Source: CAYVWB01 sp964455395 (GTDB taxonomy: Bacteria > Desulfobacterota > Desulfovibrionia > Desulfovibrionales > Desulfovibrionaceae). From it: a stretch of DNA of 64,000 nucleotides. Below the pieces are notes generated by a model. It was given only the letters and a program-made list of their open reading frames with translations. It searched no databases and was not told where the DNA came from. A program made the position numbers and the translations under genes. The stretch lies in NCBI GenBank assembly GCA_964455395.1, contig CAYVWB010000015.1, positions 10,140 to 74,139 of the forward strand. The letters run 5' to 3'. This document shows, one piece after another, positions 52,221 through 60,797 of the stretch (position 1 is the stretch's first letter; each line of letters begins with the position of its first letter).

Positions 52221-53160
52221 GTGCGTGCTGCCCGTGTATGGTCCGAATGGAGTAGAGCGGTTGGTTTTTTTGCAGGAGAAAGCTGTTCATCTCCGCCGTG
52301 AGCCCGTGCAGAAACCCTTGCAGCCCGACGAGGATGAGCAGGATGCCCAGAAAGAGCAACGGCCGGTTGCCGATCGGGCCCAGCCCCATGAACCACAGCA
52401 CGGTCAAGTAGCTGCAGATCACGATGCCGAGCAGCAACAGCAACAAGCCTCCGGCGCCGAAGAAATATGCGGGGCTTTGACTGTAGCGCATCAGAAACGA
52501 GACGGTGAGCAGATCCATGAAGCCGCGAACCATGCGCAGAGGGCCGAACTTGGAAACTCCGTGACGCCGGGGATGGTGGCGGACCTCGATCTCGGCCACC
52601 TTGAAACGACGCCATGTGGCCAACACGGGAATGAGCCGGTGCATCTCGCCGTAAATGCTTATGGCTTCAAAGACTTCGCGACGATAGGCCTTGAACCCGC
52701 AGTTGATGTCGTTGAGCTTCACCCCGGTGAACAAGCGCACCATCCGGTTGAAGATGCGCGATGGCAACACCTTGCCCGGCGGATCGTGTCGGGTCTTCTT
52801 GTACCCGGAGACGACGTCGTACCCCTCGTCCAGCTTCCGGATGAAACGGGGCAACTCGGTGGGGTCGTCTTGCAGATCGGCGTCCATGGTGATCAGTATC
52901 TCGCCTTGCGCATGGTCGATGCCTGCCGCCAAGGCCGCGGACTTGCCGAAGTTGCCGCGCAGCTCCACGGTGGTCACGGCGTCGTCTCCTTGAGCCAGGG
53001 CCCTGGCGACCTCGGTGGAGCCGTCCGTGCTGCCATCGTCCACGATCAAGATTTCATACGAATATCCTGCTTCCTGCAGCACGATCCCGATGGACTCGCA
53101 TAGTGGTTTGATGGTGTGCACCTCGTTGTACATGGGGATGATGCATGTGACCGTGGGCAT
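52192..53160 (-). CDS. GT2 polyprenyl-phosphate glycosyltransferase (DPM1/GtrB-like)
   Basis: 322 residues. The GT-A part has CIIPMYNE, ILIVDDGSTDGS, LRGNFGKSAALAAG, ITMDADLQDDP (DxD metal site) and LNDINCGFKAYRR; two membrane helices follow (AYFFGAGGLLLLLLGIVICS and LLFLGILLILVGLQGFL). It makes a polyprenyl-phosphate sugar at the cytoplasmic face for use by GT39-type enzymes, one of which is encoded next to it. GGAG lies seven bases before the ATG at 53160. Confidence 0.9.
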   Translation of the reverse strand: MPTVTCIIPMYNEVHTIKPLCESIGIVLQEAGYSYEILIVDDGSTDGSTEVARALAQGDDAVTTVELRGNFGKSAALAAGIDHAQGEILITMDADLQDDPTELPRFIRKLDEGYDVVSGYKKTRHDPPGKVLPSRIFNRMVRLFTGVKLNDINCGFKAYRREVFEAISIYGEMHRLIPVLATWRRFKVAEIEVRHHPRRHGVSKFGPLRMVRGFMDLLTVSFLMRYSQSPAYFFGAGGLLLLLLGIVICSYLTVLWFMGLGPIGNRPLLFLGILLILVGLQGFLHGLTAEMNSFLLQKNQPLYSIRTIHGQHAHDAENHDQR

Positions 53161-53269
53161 GGGGCGCTCCGCTTCTCTCGTGGAAGGTGTAAGGAGATGG
53201 CTGCCCGGAAGACAACCAGACGCGCGAGCCTCGAATCCGCCCTTCCCTGTTCCCGGAGTGGCGCTCGAG

Positions 53270-54838
53270 TCATTTGGCAGCCGCAGGTTGCGCAACTGGC
53301 TGCGGATCCCGAATGGCGAGGCACAGCGGCGTCAGATCCGCCATGACAGCATGAACCGGCTTTCCTGAATGGCCAAGGCCATACCGAACAAGATATATCC
53401 CATAGTCCGCATCGCTCGGGACAAACTCCAAGTGAGGCGCGCGCTCGATGAGGGGCCTGGCTGGCGGAAACATCGAAAGGGTCATCACGGAATAGGTGGC
53501 GTTCTCCGCTGCAGCTTCGGCGTTCAGCCAGTCAACCGACTGCTTGTAGCAGTTGCCCCAATAATCGAGGTCATACCGCCCCTCGGCGTTCTGGACGCCT
53601 CCGACAAGAACGTTGAAAAACACGACCTGGTTCGGGTGGTTGAATACGGAAAAAAGCGCTGCCGGCCCCAGCCCCAGGCCCAGCAGCGCCATGTACGCCA
53701 AGGTCCGCAGCCGTGGACGCGCGATATCCTTGGACAACCGCCACATACCGAAAGCCCCGAGGATTGCGATGAAGGGGTAGATGAACAGCATGTGCCGAAC
53801 GCCGTCATACAATGTCGCCCCGGTCGCCATGGCGTATACCGGCGGGAACAGACCGAATCCCAGGCAGTAGAGCGCGGGCTTCTGGCGCTCTTTGCATGTG
53901 TAGTAGAGCCCCAGCAAGAGCCCCGCCAGCAAACCCACCGGCATGGTGATGGCGAACCAGGTGGGAAGATAGCTCCACGGCGCTTCCGTGGCGGGGAACC
54001 ATTGACCTTGGAACAGCGTGGGCACCGCCTGAGGAAAATCGCCCATGACGAGCAGCGCCTCGATGGGCCGTGTCAGAGGCGACTGCAAGGCCCATGGCCA
54101 GAACAAGGAGCTCAACAACAGCACGGACGCCAAAGTGAGGACGAACACCGACGCCCCCATACGGAGATCCTTCAAGAGGGGTCCTTCCCGCCTCCGTACA
54201 CGCTCCAGCAACTGCACGCCCAGCACCGCCCCCAGGTACCCCATGAGAATGAGTCCGCCGGGCCGGACCAGCACGCACAGCGCCGCCGAGAGGGTGAACC
54301 AAAGCACGTCCTTCGTGAAGCGCAACGAGCCGTGCATGGCGTACCGCAGCAAAAAGAACGAAGCCATGATGAACGTTGCTCCGAAGGGGATGTCCTTGGG
54401 ATTGTTGATGGCGTGCCCGATGAACCGCGGCCAGCACAAAAGCAACGCCAGCGCCAGCAACCCCGCCACGGGACCGAAGGAGAAACGCGCCGCCCGGACG
54501 GTGAAGAGCAACATGACCCAGGCGCACAGCGCGTTGACGATGTGGCGCTGCATGAAGATGTCCGTCCCCAGCAGCCTGTGCAGCAACTCGTTGAACGAGT
54601 CGAAACCGGCGCTGTAATAGCGCAGCACCTCGCTGTATGGCTCCGGGTTCAAGGCGGTCTCGTCGGTGAAGCCGGAAGCGTAGTAGTCGACTATCATTTC
54701 GCCGTGCGCCATGCGGATGGGCGCATCCCACGTGACGCCGTAGTCCGGCGCGATGGCGAGCAGCAGCGCCAACGCTCCTGCCAGGCCTATCCACGTCACA
54801 CGCCACAGTTGGGCCTCGTTGAGGTCGGAATGCGTCAC
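53270..54838 (-). CDS. Membrane glycosyltransferase, GT39/ArnT-like (GTG start)
   Basis: 522 residues, about 11-12 membrane helices. The first loop carries GVTWDAPIRMAHGEMIVDYY with the catalytic-type Asp, followed by a GLLALALLLCWPRFIGHAINNPKDIP block where PRFIGHA..NPKD is a family motif. It probably uses the polyprenyl-phosphate sugar made by the downstream GT2. The start is a GTG at 54838 preceded by GGGAGG at a good distance; no ATG is near. It is the first gene of the minus-strand envelope-glycan run. Confidence 0.82.
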   Translation of the reverse strand: MTHSDLNEAQLWRVTWIGLAGALALLLAIAPDYGVTWDAPIRMAHGEMIVDYYASGFTDETALNPEPYSEVLRYYSAGFDSFNELLHRLLGTDIFMQRHIVNALCAWVMLLFTVRAARFSFGPVAGLLALALLLCWPRFIGHAINNPKDIPFGATFIMASFFLLRYAMHGSLRFTKDVLWFTLSAALCVLVRPGGLILMGYLGAVLGVQLLERVRRREGPLLKDLRMGASVFVLTLASVLLLSSLFWPWALQSPLTRPIEALLVMGDFPQAVPTLFQGQWFPATEAPWSYLPTWFAITMPVGLLAGLLLGLYYTCKERQKPALYCLGFGLFPPVYAMATGATLYDGVRHMLFIYPFIAILGAFGMWRLSKDIARPRLRTLAYMALLGLGLGPAALFSVFNHPNQVVFFNVLVGGVQNAEGRYDLDYWGNCYKQSVDWLNAEAAAENATYSVMTLSMFPPARPLIERAPHLEFVPSDADYGIYLVRYGLGHSGKPVHAVMADLTPLCLAIRDPQPVAQPAAAK

Positions 54839-55703
54839 CCTGATCCTCCCAATTTAGCCGTCTCGATTCCCGATGCGACCCGGAAGCCCGTCCTCGCTGC
54901 TGCGAATCCCGGCAAGCCAACACGGCTGACCTTGGCGTCTCGTGTCTCCATCGTCCACGCTCCATCCCGGTCTACACGTCGGGCGTGTCATCTGCATGAC
55001 TGCGCGCGGGCTGAACCTGCGCTCCCCCGAGCATCACCCAGGCCGACACACCAACGACCTTCCTTGCGTAACCATTTTGCATGGCGACAGCAAGGTCTTG
55101 GAAGAACCGCCTCCGGACGCAGTCCGCAGGCCGCCTCACCACACGATGGATACACTTCGCTCTACGACTCCTGTCCTGCGATGGCCGACATGCGGTGGGA
55201 GTCTCTGCAAAGTCATGTCCGGTTTGCACGTGGACGCCTCCCCCACGCTGACCATCCGCCGGTCATGGCGCGTCAGTGTTCCAAGAAACTGTGGAAGCGA
55301 CGTCCATGCGCTCCCGTTGACGCCGGGCGTTGTTCCCCGAACGTCGCCGGAAGCAGCACGCCTGTTGTACGAACGAAATGGGCGAAACACCGACACGCGA
55401 ACCGTCCCTCTTTTCTTGATACATGAGATGCGCTTCGGCATGCCCCGTCGCCACGACATACAGGCTCCGTGACAGCAAAACGCCGCGTCGCCCCGACGCA
55501 CGAGATTCACCTTCCAGTGGCGCATCCATCACCAAGAACACAAACAAGGCGTCTCCACATCCCCTCAATGGATCGAGTCGCCAATCCCTGTGTCAACGCA
55601 TCAAGTGACAGGGCCTGCCACGGCGCGTCGTCACAGGCCGGAGGGATGGCCGCGCCTTGACCAAGCGGAAGGACGACCGCGCGCCCACATCATGAACGCA
55701 CCA
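54839..55703. other. Long intergenic stretch without a supported gene
   Basis: About 865 bp between two minus-strand units. Several frames are open but their products are Arg-, His- and Pro-rich with no family match. No clear promoter, repeat or terminator was found until the 47-bp repeats at its right end. Confidence 0.45.
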
Positions 55704-55850
55704 CGGCGTCCTCAGGTCGGCTGCGTCAATACGCACCGCGTCAGTCCCCACGGCGTCCTCAGGTCGGCTGCGTCAATACGCACCGCGCCAGTCCCCACGG
55801 CGTCCTCAGGTCGGCTGCGTCAATACGCACCGCGCCAGTCCCCACAGCGC
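55704..55850. repeat. Three tandem 47-bp repeats covering the 3' end of a methyltransferase gene
   Basis: Units begin with cggcgtcctcaggtcgg at 55704, 55751 and 55798 (period 47). The third unit contains the stop and the last codons (WGLARCVLTQPT) of the minus-strand methyltransferase; the other two repeat the same codons plus stop downstream of the gene with one or two changes. So the gene end has been duplicated in tandem. Confidence 0.92.
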
Positions 55851-56414
55851 CTGCGCGGAAGCCGCCGGGACAACGCCGCACCGCGTCAACACTCCTTCCA
55901 CGCCCCCGCGCTGGCGGAATTCACGATAAGCCTTGTAGTGCTTGCGTCCGGCAAGGCGTTCCGGAATGCGCCCGACCCACGTGAGGGGTCCACCCTTCCC
56001 TGTGTAATCCACCACGATGAGTCGCTTCGCCGCGCGTGACGCTTCGGCGAGCATCGCGCGACGGACGCGTTCTTCGTTCTCGTGCAGGCACAGGCTCAGC
56101 ACGGCGACGTCGAAAGTCTTGTCCGCGAAGGGCAACGCCGTTCCTTCGCTGCGGACGAAGCATGCTGCGCCGCGGGACTGGCGACGCGCTTCGGAGAGCA
56201 TGGCCGCAGAGCGGTCCACCCCCACGGGAAATAGCTCGTCGCGCTTGTACTGCGTCAGCTCCCGACACAAAGCGCCGGGGCCGCAGCCCACGTCCAGCAG
56301 CGTGGCGGCTTCCACGTGTCGCGCCATGGTCCAGATGCGGCGGCGCAACGCGCCCAGCGCCGGCTCCAACACCAGCGAGTACAGCCTGGAGAGGCCGGCG
56401 TAGTCGTCGTTCAC
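55806..56414 (-). CDS. UbiE-like SAM-dependent methyltransferase (GTG start)
   Basis: 202 residues: YAGLSRLYSLVLEPALGALR, TLLDVGCGPGALCRELTQY (motif I), VGVDRSAAMLSEARRQ, GTALPFADKTFDVAVLSLCLHEN, and IVVDYTGKGGPLTWVG. The substrate is not readable. The GTG start overlaps the TGA of the upstream aminotransferase gene (GTGA), so translation is coupled. The last codons lie in the third copy of the 47-bp tandem repeat, where changes in copy number would leave this stop intact. Confidence 0.87.
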   Translation of the reverse strand: MNDDYAGLSRLYSLVLEPALGALRRRIWTMARHVEAATLLDVGCGPGALCRELTQYKRDELFPVGVDRSAAMLSEARRQSRGAACFVRSEGTALPFADKTFDVAVLSLCLHENEERVRRAMLAEASRAAKRLIVVDYTGKGGPLTWVGRIPERLAGRKHYKAYREFRQRGGVEGVLTRCGVVPAASAQALWGLARCVLTQPT

Positions 56415-57589
56415 GGGATCTCCTTCCTGGGGATGGTGTGCAGATACGCCGCCAGGCGCTCCAGACCGCGCTCGATGGATTCCAGGGCGGTGGCGTAGGA
56501 AAAACGCAGATACCCCTCACCGCCGGGTCCGAAATCGATGCCGGGAGTCACGCCCACGCCGGCGTGCTCCAGAATATCGAAAGCGAGGCGGTAGGAATCG
56601 TCGCCGAACCGCGTGGCGTTGGCGAACACGTAGAAGGCGCCGCGGGGCTCCACGGCCACCCGCAGACCCATGGCGTGCAGCCGGGCGAGCATGACGCGAC
56701 GGCGCTCGTCATATATGGCGACCATGCGCGCGGTCTCCTCGGCGCATTCCCGCAACGCGGCGAGGCCCGCCCACTGGGAAACGGAATTCGGCGAGATGAA
56801 CAGATTCTGGCAGAGCTTCTGGACATCGCGGACGCGTGCTTTCGGCGCGATGACGTACCCCAGCCGGAGCCCTGTCATGGCGTAGAGTTTCGAAAATCCA
56901 TTGAGAACGAAGGCGTTGTCCGTATACTCGAGGATGGTGTGATCGCGCTCTCCGCCATAGACGAGGCCATGATAGATCTCATCCGAAATGACAGGCAGCC
57001 CCAGGGCCGCGATGGCGGCCATGCGCTCCGGCGGCAGCAGGTTGCCTGTGGGGTTGGAAGGCGAGTTGATGAAGACGGCGCGGACCCTGCCCTCACCCGC
57101 CGCGTCGGCGGCCAAGGCCTCCCGGATGGCTGCGGCCCGGAACTGGAAGCCGTCTTCTTCATGGGTCCTGATGAAGCGGGGCTCCCCCCCGGCGAGACGG
57201 ATGAAGGCCGGATAGCAGGGGTAGTGCGGATCCGAGACGATGACCTGGTCCCCGCACTGCAGCAACGCGCTGCAGACGAGGAGCATGGCCGGGGAGACGC
57301 CGTTGGTGACGGCGACCTGCTCCGGATGCACAACGACGCCGTAGCGTAGGAGGTAGTCTTCGCAGATGGCTTCGCGCAGTTCCAGCAGGCCCATGCTGTG
57401 GGTGTAGTGCGTTTTGCCCTCGCGCAAGGCGCGGACGGCGGCTTCGGTGACGGCGGGGGGCATGTCGAAATCCGGTTCGCCGACTTCCAGGTGGACGATG
57501 TCGCGGCCTTGGCGCTCCAGCTCGCCTGCGCGTTCCAGCACGTCCATGACGAAAAAGGGTTTGATGTCGTCGCGTGGGGCGTAGCCCAT
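56411..57589 (-). CDS. Class I/II PLP aminotransferase
   Basis: 392 residues of the AspC-like fold type I group. IVHLEVGEPDFDMPPAVTEA, THYTHSMGLLELREAICEDY, VTNGVSPAMLLVC, NSPSNPTGNLLP (Asn to PLP), PVISDEIYHGLVY (Asp and Tyr), LNGFSKLYAMTGLRLGYVI (Schiff-base Lys in SKLYAMTGLR) and YLRFSYA (Arg for the carboxylate) are all present. The amino donor is unknown; aromatic, Ala or Asp types share these motifs. AGGGAG lies six bases before the ATG at 57589. It overlaps the methyltransferase that follows. Confidence 0.92.
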   Translation of the reverse strand: MGYAPRDDIKPFFVMDVLERAGELERQGRDIVHLEVGEPDFDMPPAVTEAAVRALREGKTHYTHSMGLLELREAICEDYLLRYGVVVHPEQVAVTNGVSPAMLLVCSALLQCGDQVIVSDPHYPCYPAFIRLAGGEPRFIRTHEEDGFQFRAAAIREALAADAAGEGRVRAVFINSPSNPTGNLLPPERMAAIAALGLPVISDEIYHGLVYGGERDHTILEYTDNAFVLNGFSKLYAMTGLRLGYVIAPKARVRDVQKLCQNLFISPNSVSQWAGLAALRECAEETARMVAIYDERRRVMLARLHAMGLRVAVEPRGAFYVFANATRFGDDSYRLAFDILEHAGVGVTPGIDFGPGGEGYLRFSYATALESIERGLERLAAYLHTIPRKEIP

Positions 57590-57713
57590 GGAATCTCCCT
57601 GCACGTGCGGGCCGGAAAGCGCGGAAACGGGGTTGACCGCGCCGCCGTCCCGCGGGTATTCTGTTGATGAAGGATGCATCACCTCGAGCGAATTCGCTCT
57701 TTTGGAGGCGCCA

Positions 57714-57950
57714 ATGGCCAATGCGATCACCCCCAGCACCATGCTCGACAATCTCCGCAACGCCACGGATCCGGTGGCCAAGACCATCGCCTTGCAGCTG
57801 CGCATGGACGCGCACGTCCGCGAGCTTTCCGGCGATCCCCTGCCCATGGCCATCGGCGTGGGCGAGCGGCCCATGGAGCCCTTCGTCTTCCGCACCGCTG
57901 CAGAAGAAATCGAACGGCTTTCCGGCCGGCTCATCAGCGAACGCGGCTGA
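57714..57950 (+). CDS. Small protein of unknown function
   Basis: 78 residues, starting MANAITPSTMLDNLRNATDP and mainly helical, with GDPLPMAIGVGERPMEPFVF in the middle. It has no Cys and no membrane segment. GGAGG lies six bases before the ATG, which supports a real gene. It is divergent from the aminotransferase. The family is not recognised. Confidence 0.7.
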   Translation: MANAITPSTMLDNLRNATDPVAKTIALQLRMDAHVRELSGDPLPMAIGVGERPMEPFVFRTAAEEIERLSGRLISERG

Positions 57951-58082
57951 TTCCCCACCGCCGCGTTCACGCCGACTCTTCCGGAAGAACCCGGCGCTGC
58001 GGTCTCCCCGGACCACACCCTGAAGGGCCGCTGTTCCCGGCGAACCGATGATACACGCATCCGTTCGCCATGGGACCGCGCC

Positions 58083-59033
58083 TTACGCCGGCGCCGGCGG
58101 ATCCCCCAGCGGAGCCTCGCCACTCTCCAACGCGGCGCGCACCGTTGCGGCAAGGCGTCCGATCAAGGCGTCTTCCGGCAACATCCGCAACAACGCTTCA
58201 GCCACGCCCCGGTCACGCACCAGGTCCAGACTTCTGCTGAAGTTGAACCGGAAGCACCACCCCAGAATCAGAATCTTGAAGTCGTTGGTCCACTGCAGGG
58301 CCTTGTAGTCGCCCACGCCGCCAGCCAGGATCTCCTCCACAAACGTCGGCGTATACGCCGTGGGGTGGTCCTGGACACTGAGGGTGACCACTGGATCGTT
58401 GGGGTCCGGCGAACGGAAATGCTCAACCATCACGCGCATGATGTCCAGCTTGTCCGCGTCGCGAACCACCTTGGTCGCATACGCCGCCGCCGGGGCCAGC
58501 CCCCGTGGCAGGTAGCGTTTGTTGTGCGTCGCCACCGCCGTGAGCAACACCCGGCGGCCTGCCGTCGGCGTATCTTCCAGCACGTTGCGGGCGCGCAGCT
58601 CCCGCACGCCGAGGAAGGCGTGGTTCTCGGACCGCGCGTCGTGGAAAGTGCGGTGGCGTTGATACTGGGGAAAACGGCCGGCGTCGTGGTAGAGCGCAGC
58701 CAGCCGGGTGATGACCGCCAGGTCCGGCGAGGCCTCCTCGACGGTCGGCTCGGCAGACCAGAGCGACGGAGCCGGCGGATGCGCCGACACGATGACGCCG
58801 GCGTTCTCCAGCACCCGCAGGGAATGGTCCCGCTTGAGGACGATGCGGCGTTGGTCCACCGGGTCAGACTGATGGTAGGCCGCCGTCAGCTGAAGGAACC
58901 GACGGATGTGCGCTTCCAGCAGGGGGCTGCTCCGGGGAGGGGTCGCCTCCGCGTCGAACAGCCTCTCCACGGGGATTTCCTGCGCAGCGGCGGCCGCCAG
59001 AGAAGTCTTGGCGCGGGCGTTCATCGGCGTCAT
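58083..59033 (-). CDS. HD-domain phosphohydrolase
   Basis: 316 residues. An HD core is visible: KRDHSLRVLENAGVI (first His), LAALYHDAGRFPQYQRHRTF (HD pair), SENHAFLGVRELR and, further on, KVVRDADKLDIMRVM with the closing Asp. It should hydrolyse a phosphate ester or nucleotide with metal help in the cytoplasm; the substrate is unknown. Its ATG overlaps the stop of the upstream gene (ATGA), so the two are coupled. Confidence 0.87.
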   Translation of the reverse strand: MTPMNARAKTSLAAAAAQEIPVERLFDAEATPPRSSPLLEAHIRRFLQLTAAYHQSDPVDQRRIVLKRDHSLRVLENAGVIVSAHPPAPSLWSAEPTVEEASPDLAVITRLAALYHDAGRFPQYQRHRTFHDARSENHAFLGVRELRARNVLEDTPTAGRRVLLTAVATHNKRYLPRGLAPAAAYATKVVRDADKLDIMRVMVEHFRSPDPNDPVVTLSVQDHPTAYTPTFVEEILAGGVGDYKALQWTNDFKILILGWCFRFNFSRSLDLVRDRGVAEALLRMLPEDALIGRLAATVRAALESGEAPLGDPPAPA

Positions 59034-59395
59034 CGGCGGGCCCCTCGGGCGTCGTTGGCGTCGGTGTCGGCGTCGGCGTTGGCGTCGGCGTTGGCGTCAT
59101 CACGCGTCGCTGTGTGCGCTTCGCTTTCCCGGGCGCGACGCTCCCTGGCCTCCTCGATGGTCTCCCAGCCTTCGCCGCGCAAACGGCTGCCCGGACGGAA
59201 GAGCCTGCGCAGGGTGTACGCCAGCGCAAGGAAAATGACGGTGACGAAGAGCGCCTTGAGCAAGAGCCCCCAGAACCCCAGAGTGCCGAAGCCGGAAAAA
59301 GGCCAGGTCTCCCAGCCGGTGGGCGCCTCGGGGTTGGCGGGGTTTCCGGGAACAGCAGTCTGCACCCGCGCGAGGCATTGAATGAACCAGTCCAT
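59030..59395 (-). CDS. Small single-span membrane protein with hexamer-encoded Asp/Ala/Asn tail
   Basis: 121 residues: a short external part, a membrane helix (GFWGLLLKALFVTVIFLALAY), a basic stretch, then a tail DANADANADADTDAN made by a GGCGTY hexamer repeat in the DNA (59057-59098). The ATG at 59395 has GGAG six bases upstream, while the ATG four codons earlier (59407) has none, so I prefer 59395. It is coupled to the HD hydrolase by a four-base overlap. Confidence 0.7.
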   Translation of the reverse strand: MDWFIQCLARVQTAVPGNPANPEAPTGWETWPFSGFGTLGFWGLLLKALFVTVIFLALAYTLRRLFRPGSRLRGEGWETIEEARERRARESEAHTATRDDANADANADADTDANDARGARR

Positions 59396-59467
59396 GTTGT
59401 TCTCCATTGAAAAGGGCGGCGCTCTCGCCGGGCCGGCGTATCCCGGGGCAGCCCCGGCCGGCGGTCG

Positions 59468-59632
59468 TCAAGGAGTCGCGGGGGTGCGCTCCGCTCGGTT
59501 GGGGTCTGCTCGGTCGGCTCCCATATTGACTTCGGTTCCGCAAAAGATCAAATCGTACTCGATAGCGCCATCGCAAGGCAAGCCTTCGGGGAGCGACAGC
59601 AGCGCCATGGCGGCTCGGCAGATGGCAACCAC
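59468..59632 (-). CDS. Possible small protein (weak)
   Basis: 54 residues if started at the GTG at 59632, which has GGGGAG at about nine bases; a longer version starts at an ATG at 59674 without a site. The sequence (VVAICRAAMALLSLPEGLPC then DGAIEYDLIFCGTEV) has ordinary protein composition. It lies 72 bases upstream of the small membrane gene on the same strand. Nothing is known of it. Confidence 0.3.
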   Translation of the reverse strand: MVAICRAAMALLSLPEGLPCDGAIEYDLIFCGTEVNMGADRADPNRAERTPATP

Positions 59633-59729
59633 GCCTAAAAGCTCCCCATTTACAGAATTGACCTTTGCGCGCATCCGTGGTTAGTATCGGCGCGTTCCGT
59701 CAAGCAGGGATGATTTCCGTGGAGGAATC

Positions 59730-60146
59730 ATGAAATTTCTGATTGTGGATGATGATTTCGACAGCCGTAAGCTGTTGCAAAAAATACTGCACAAGTACGG
59801 GTACTGCGACATCGCCGTGGACGGCGAGGAAGGCGTGGAGGCGTTCAAGACGGCGTTGCGCGAAGGCGCGCCTTACGATCTTGTCTGCCTTGACATCCTC
59901 ATGCCCAACATGGACGGTCAGCAGGCCCTGCGGGAGATTCGCGAACTCGAGAAGGAAGCGGAAGTGACCAAAGGCGATGAAGCCAAAGTCATCATGATCA
60001 CGGGTCTGGACGATTCCAAGGAAGTGCACGACGCCTTTTTCCTGGGCGACGCCACCTCCTACATCGTCAAGCCCATCCGCAAACAACTGCTTCTGGACGA
60101 GATCGAATCCTTGGGTCTGGACCTCGAGTCGACGCAAGCTTCCTGA
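59730..60146 (+). CDS. Single-domain response regulator (CheY-like)
   Basis: 138 residues consisting only of a receiver domain: acidic pocket D7-D9 in LIVDDDFDSR, phospho-acceptor D55 in CLDILMPNMDG, T91 in MITG and K114 in YIVKPI. There is no output domain. It should relay phosphate from a histidine kinase not encoded here. GGAGG precedes the ATG. gcvH begins 109 bases downstream on the same strand; a shared transcript is possible. Confidence 0.93.
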   Translation: MKFLIVDDDFDSRKLLQKILHKYGYCDIAVDGEEGVEAFKTALREGAPYDLVCLDILMPNMDGQQALREIRELEKEAEVTKGDEAKVIMITGLDDSKEVHDAFFLGDATSYIVKPIRKQLLLDEIESLGLDLESTQAS

Positions 60147-60255
60147 TCGTATCGCCTTGGCAGGCGATGTCGCCCGCTTGCATGTCCTGCCCCACCCGCC
60201 CTGGCTGCGTCTTGCTTTTCCCGTGAACCCGACTCGCCCGGAGACGATTGAACCC

Positions 60256-60636
60256 ATGATCCCTGACGATCTCTTGTACACGAAGACCCACGAGTGGGTG
60301 AAAGTCGAGGGGGAGACCGCCCTGCTCGGCATCACCGACTTCGCTCAGCAGCAGCTGGGTGATCTCACGTTCATTGAACTGCCTGCCCCCGGAGACGAAC
60401 TCTCCGCCGGCGACGAGATGGGCTCCATCGAGTCCGTCAAAGCCGCCAGCGAGATATATGCTCCCATCGACGGCGAAGTCCTCGAAATCAATGAAGACCT
60501 GGAAGACGCCCCGGAACTCGTCAACCAGGATCCCTACGGCGAAGGGTGGCTTGTACGCGTCTCCCTGGCCGCCGAACCCGCCGATCTCCTCACGCCTGAA
60601 GAATACGCGGACCTCGTCGAATCCGAGTCCGAGTAG
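60256..60636 (+). CDS. gcvH: Glycine cleavage system H protein
   Basis: 126 residues. YTKTHEWVKVEG at the N-terminus, GITDFAQQQLGDLTFIELP, and the lipoylation site ESVKAAS with K62 are diagnostic. It carries the aminomethyl group on lipoamide between P, T and L proteins. GGAGACG lies about 12 bases before the ATG, so the start is reasonable but not firm. It heads the order gcvH-gcvPA-gcvPB-lpd; gcvT is not in the window. Confidence 0.96.
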   Translation: MIPDDLLYTKTHEWVKVEGETALLGITDFAQQQLGDLTFIELPAPGDELSAGDEMGSIESVKAASEIYAPIDGEVLEINEDLEDAPELVNQDPYGEGWLVRVSLAAEPADLLTPEEYADLVESESE

Positions 60637-60797
60637 CCCCTTTCGCGCTTCCGCCTTCTGTCGAAACCGCAGCGTCACCACCTGCTTCCACATCGACGCA
60701 AGGCGGGAGCGCGCCTACCGCCACCTGTCCCCCACAGCGCTCCGCGCCTGCGCGCCTTGCGGGCCATACGGCTCGGAGACAAGGAGACTTCGCACCC

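Noticed and set aside
55704..55850. Possible attachment site or integron-type repeat
   Set aside because: The units are exact tandem copies of the neighbouring gene end; no integrase or mobile gene is near.
60169..60190. sigma54-like TTGGCAGG...TCGCC before gcvH
   Set aside because: The GG and GC elements are not ten bases apart; the spacing is off by one, which such promoters do not tolerate.
60147..60255. Glycine riboswitch before gcvH
   Set aside because: The spacer is only 109 bases and I cannot find the conserved glycine aptamer core motifs in it.
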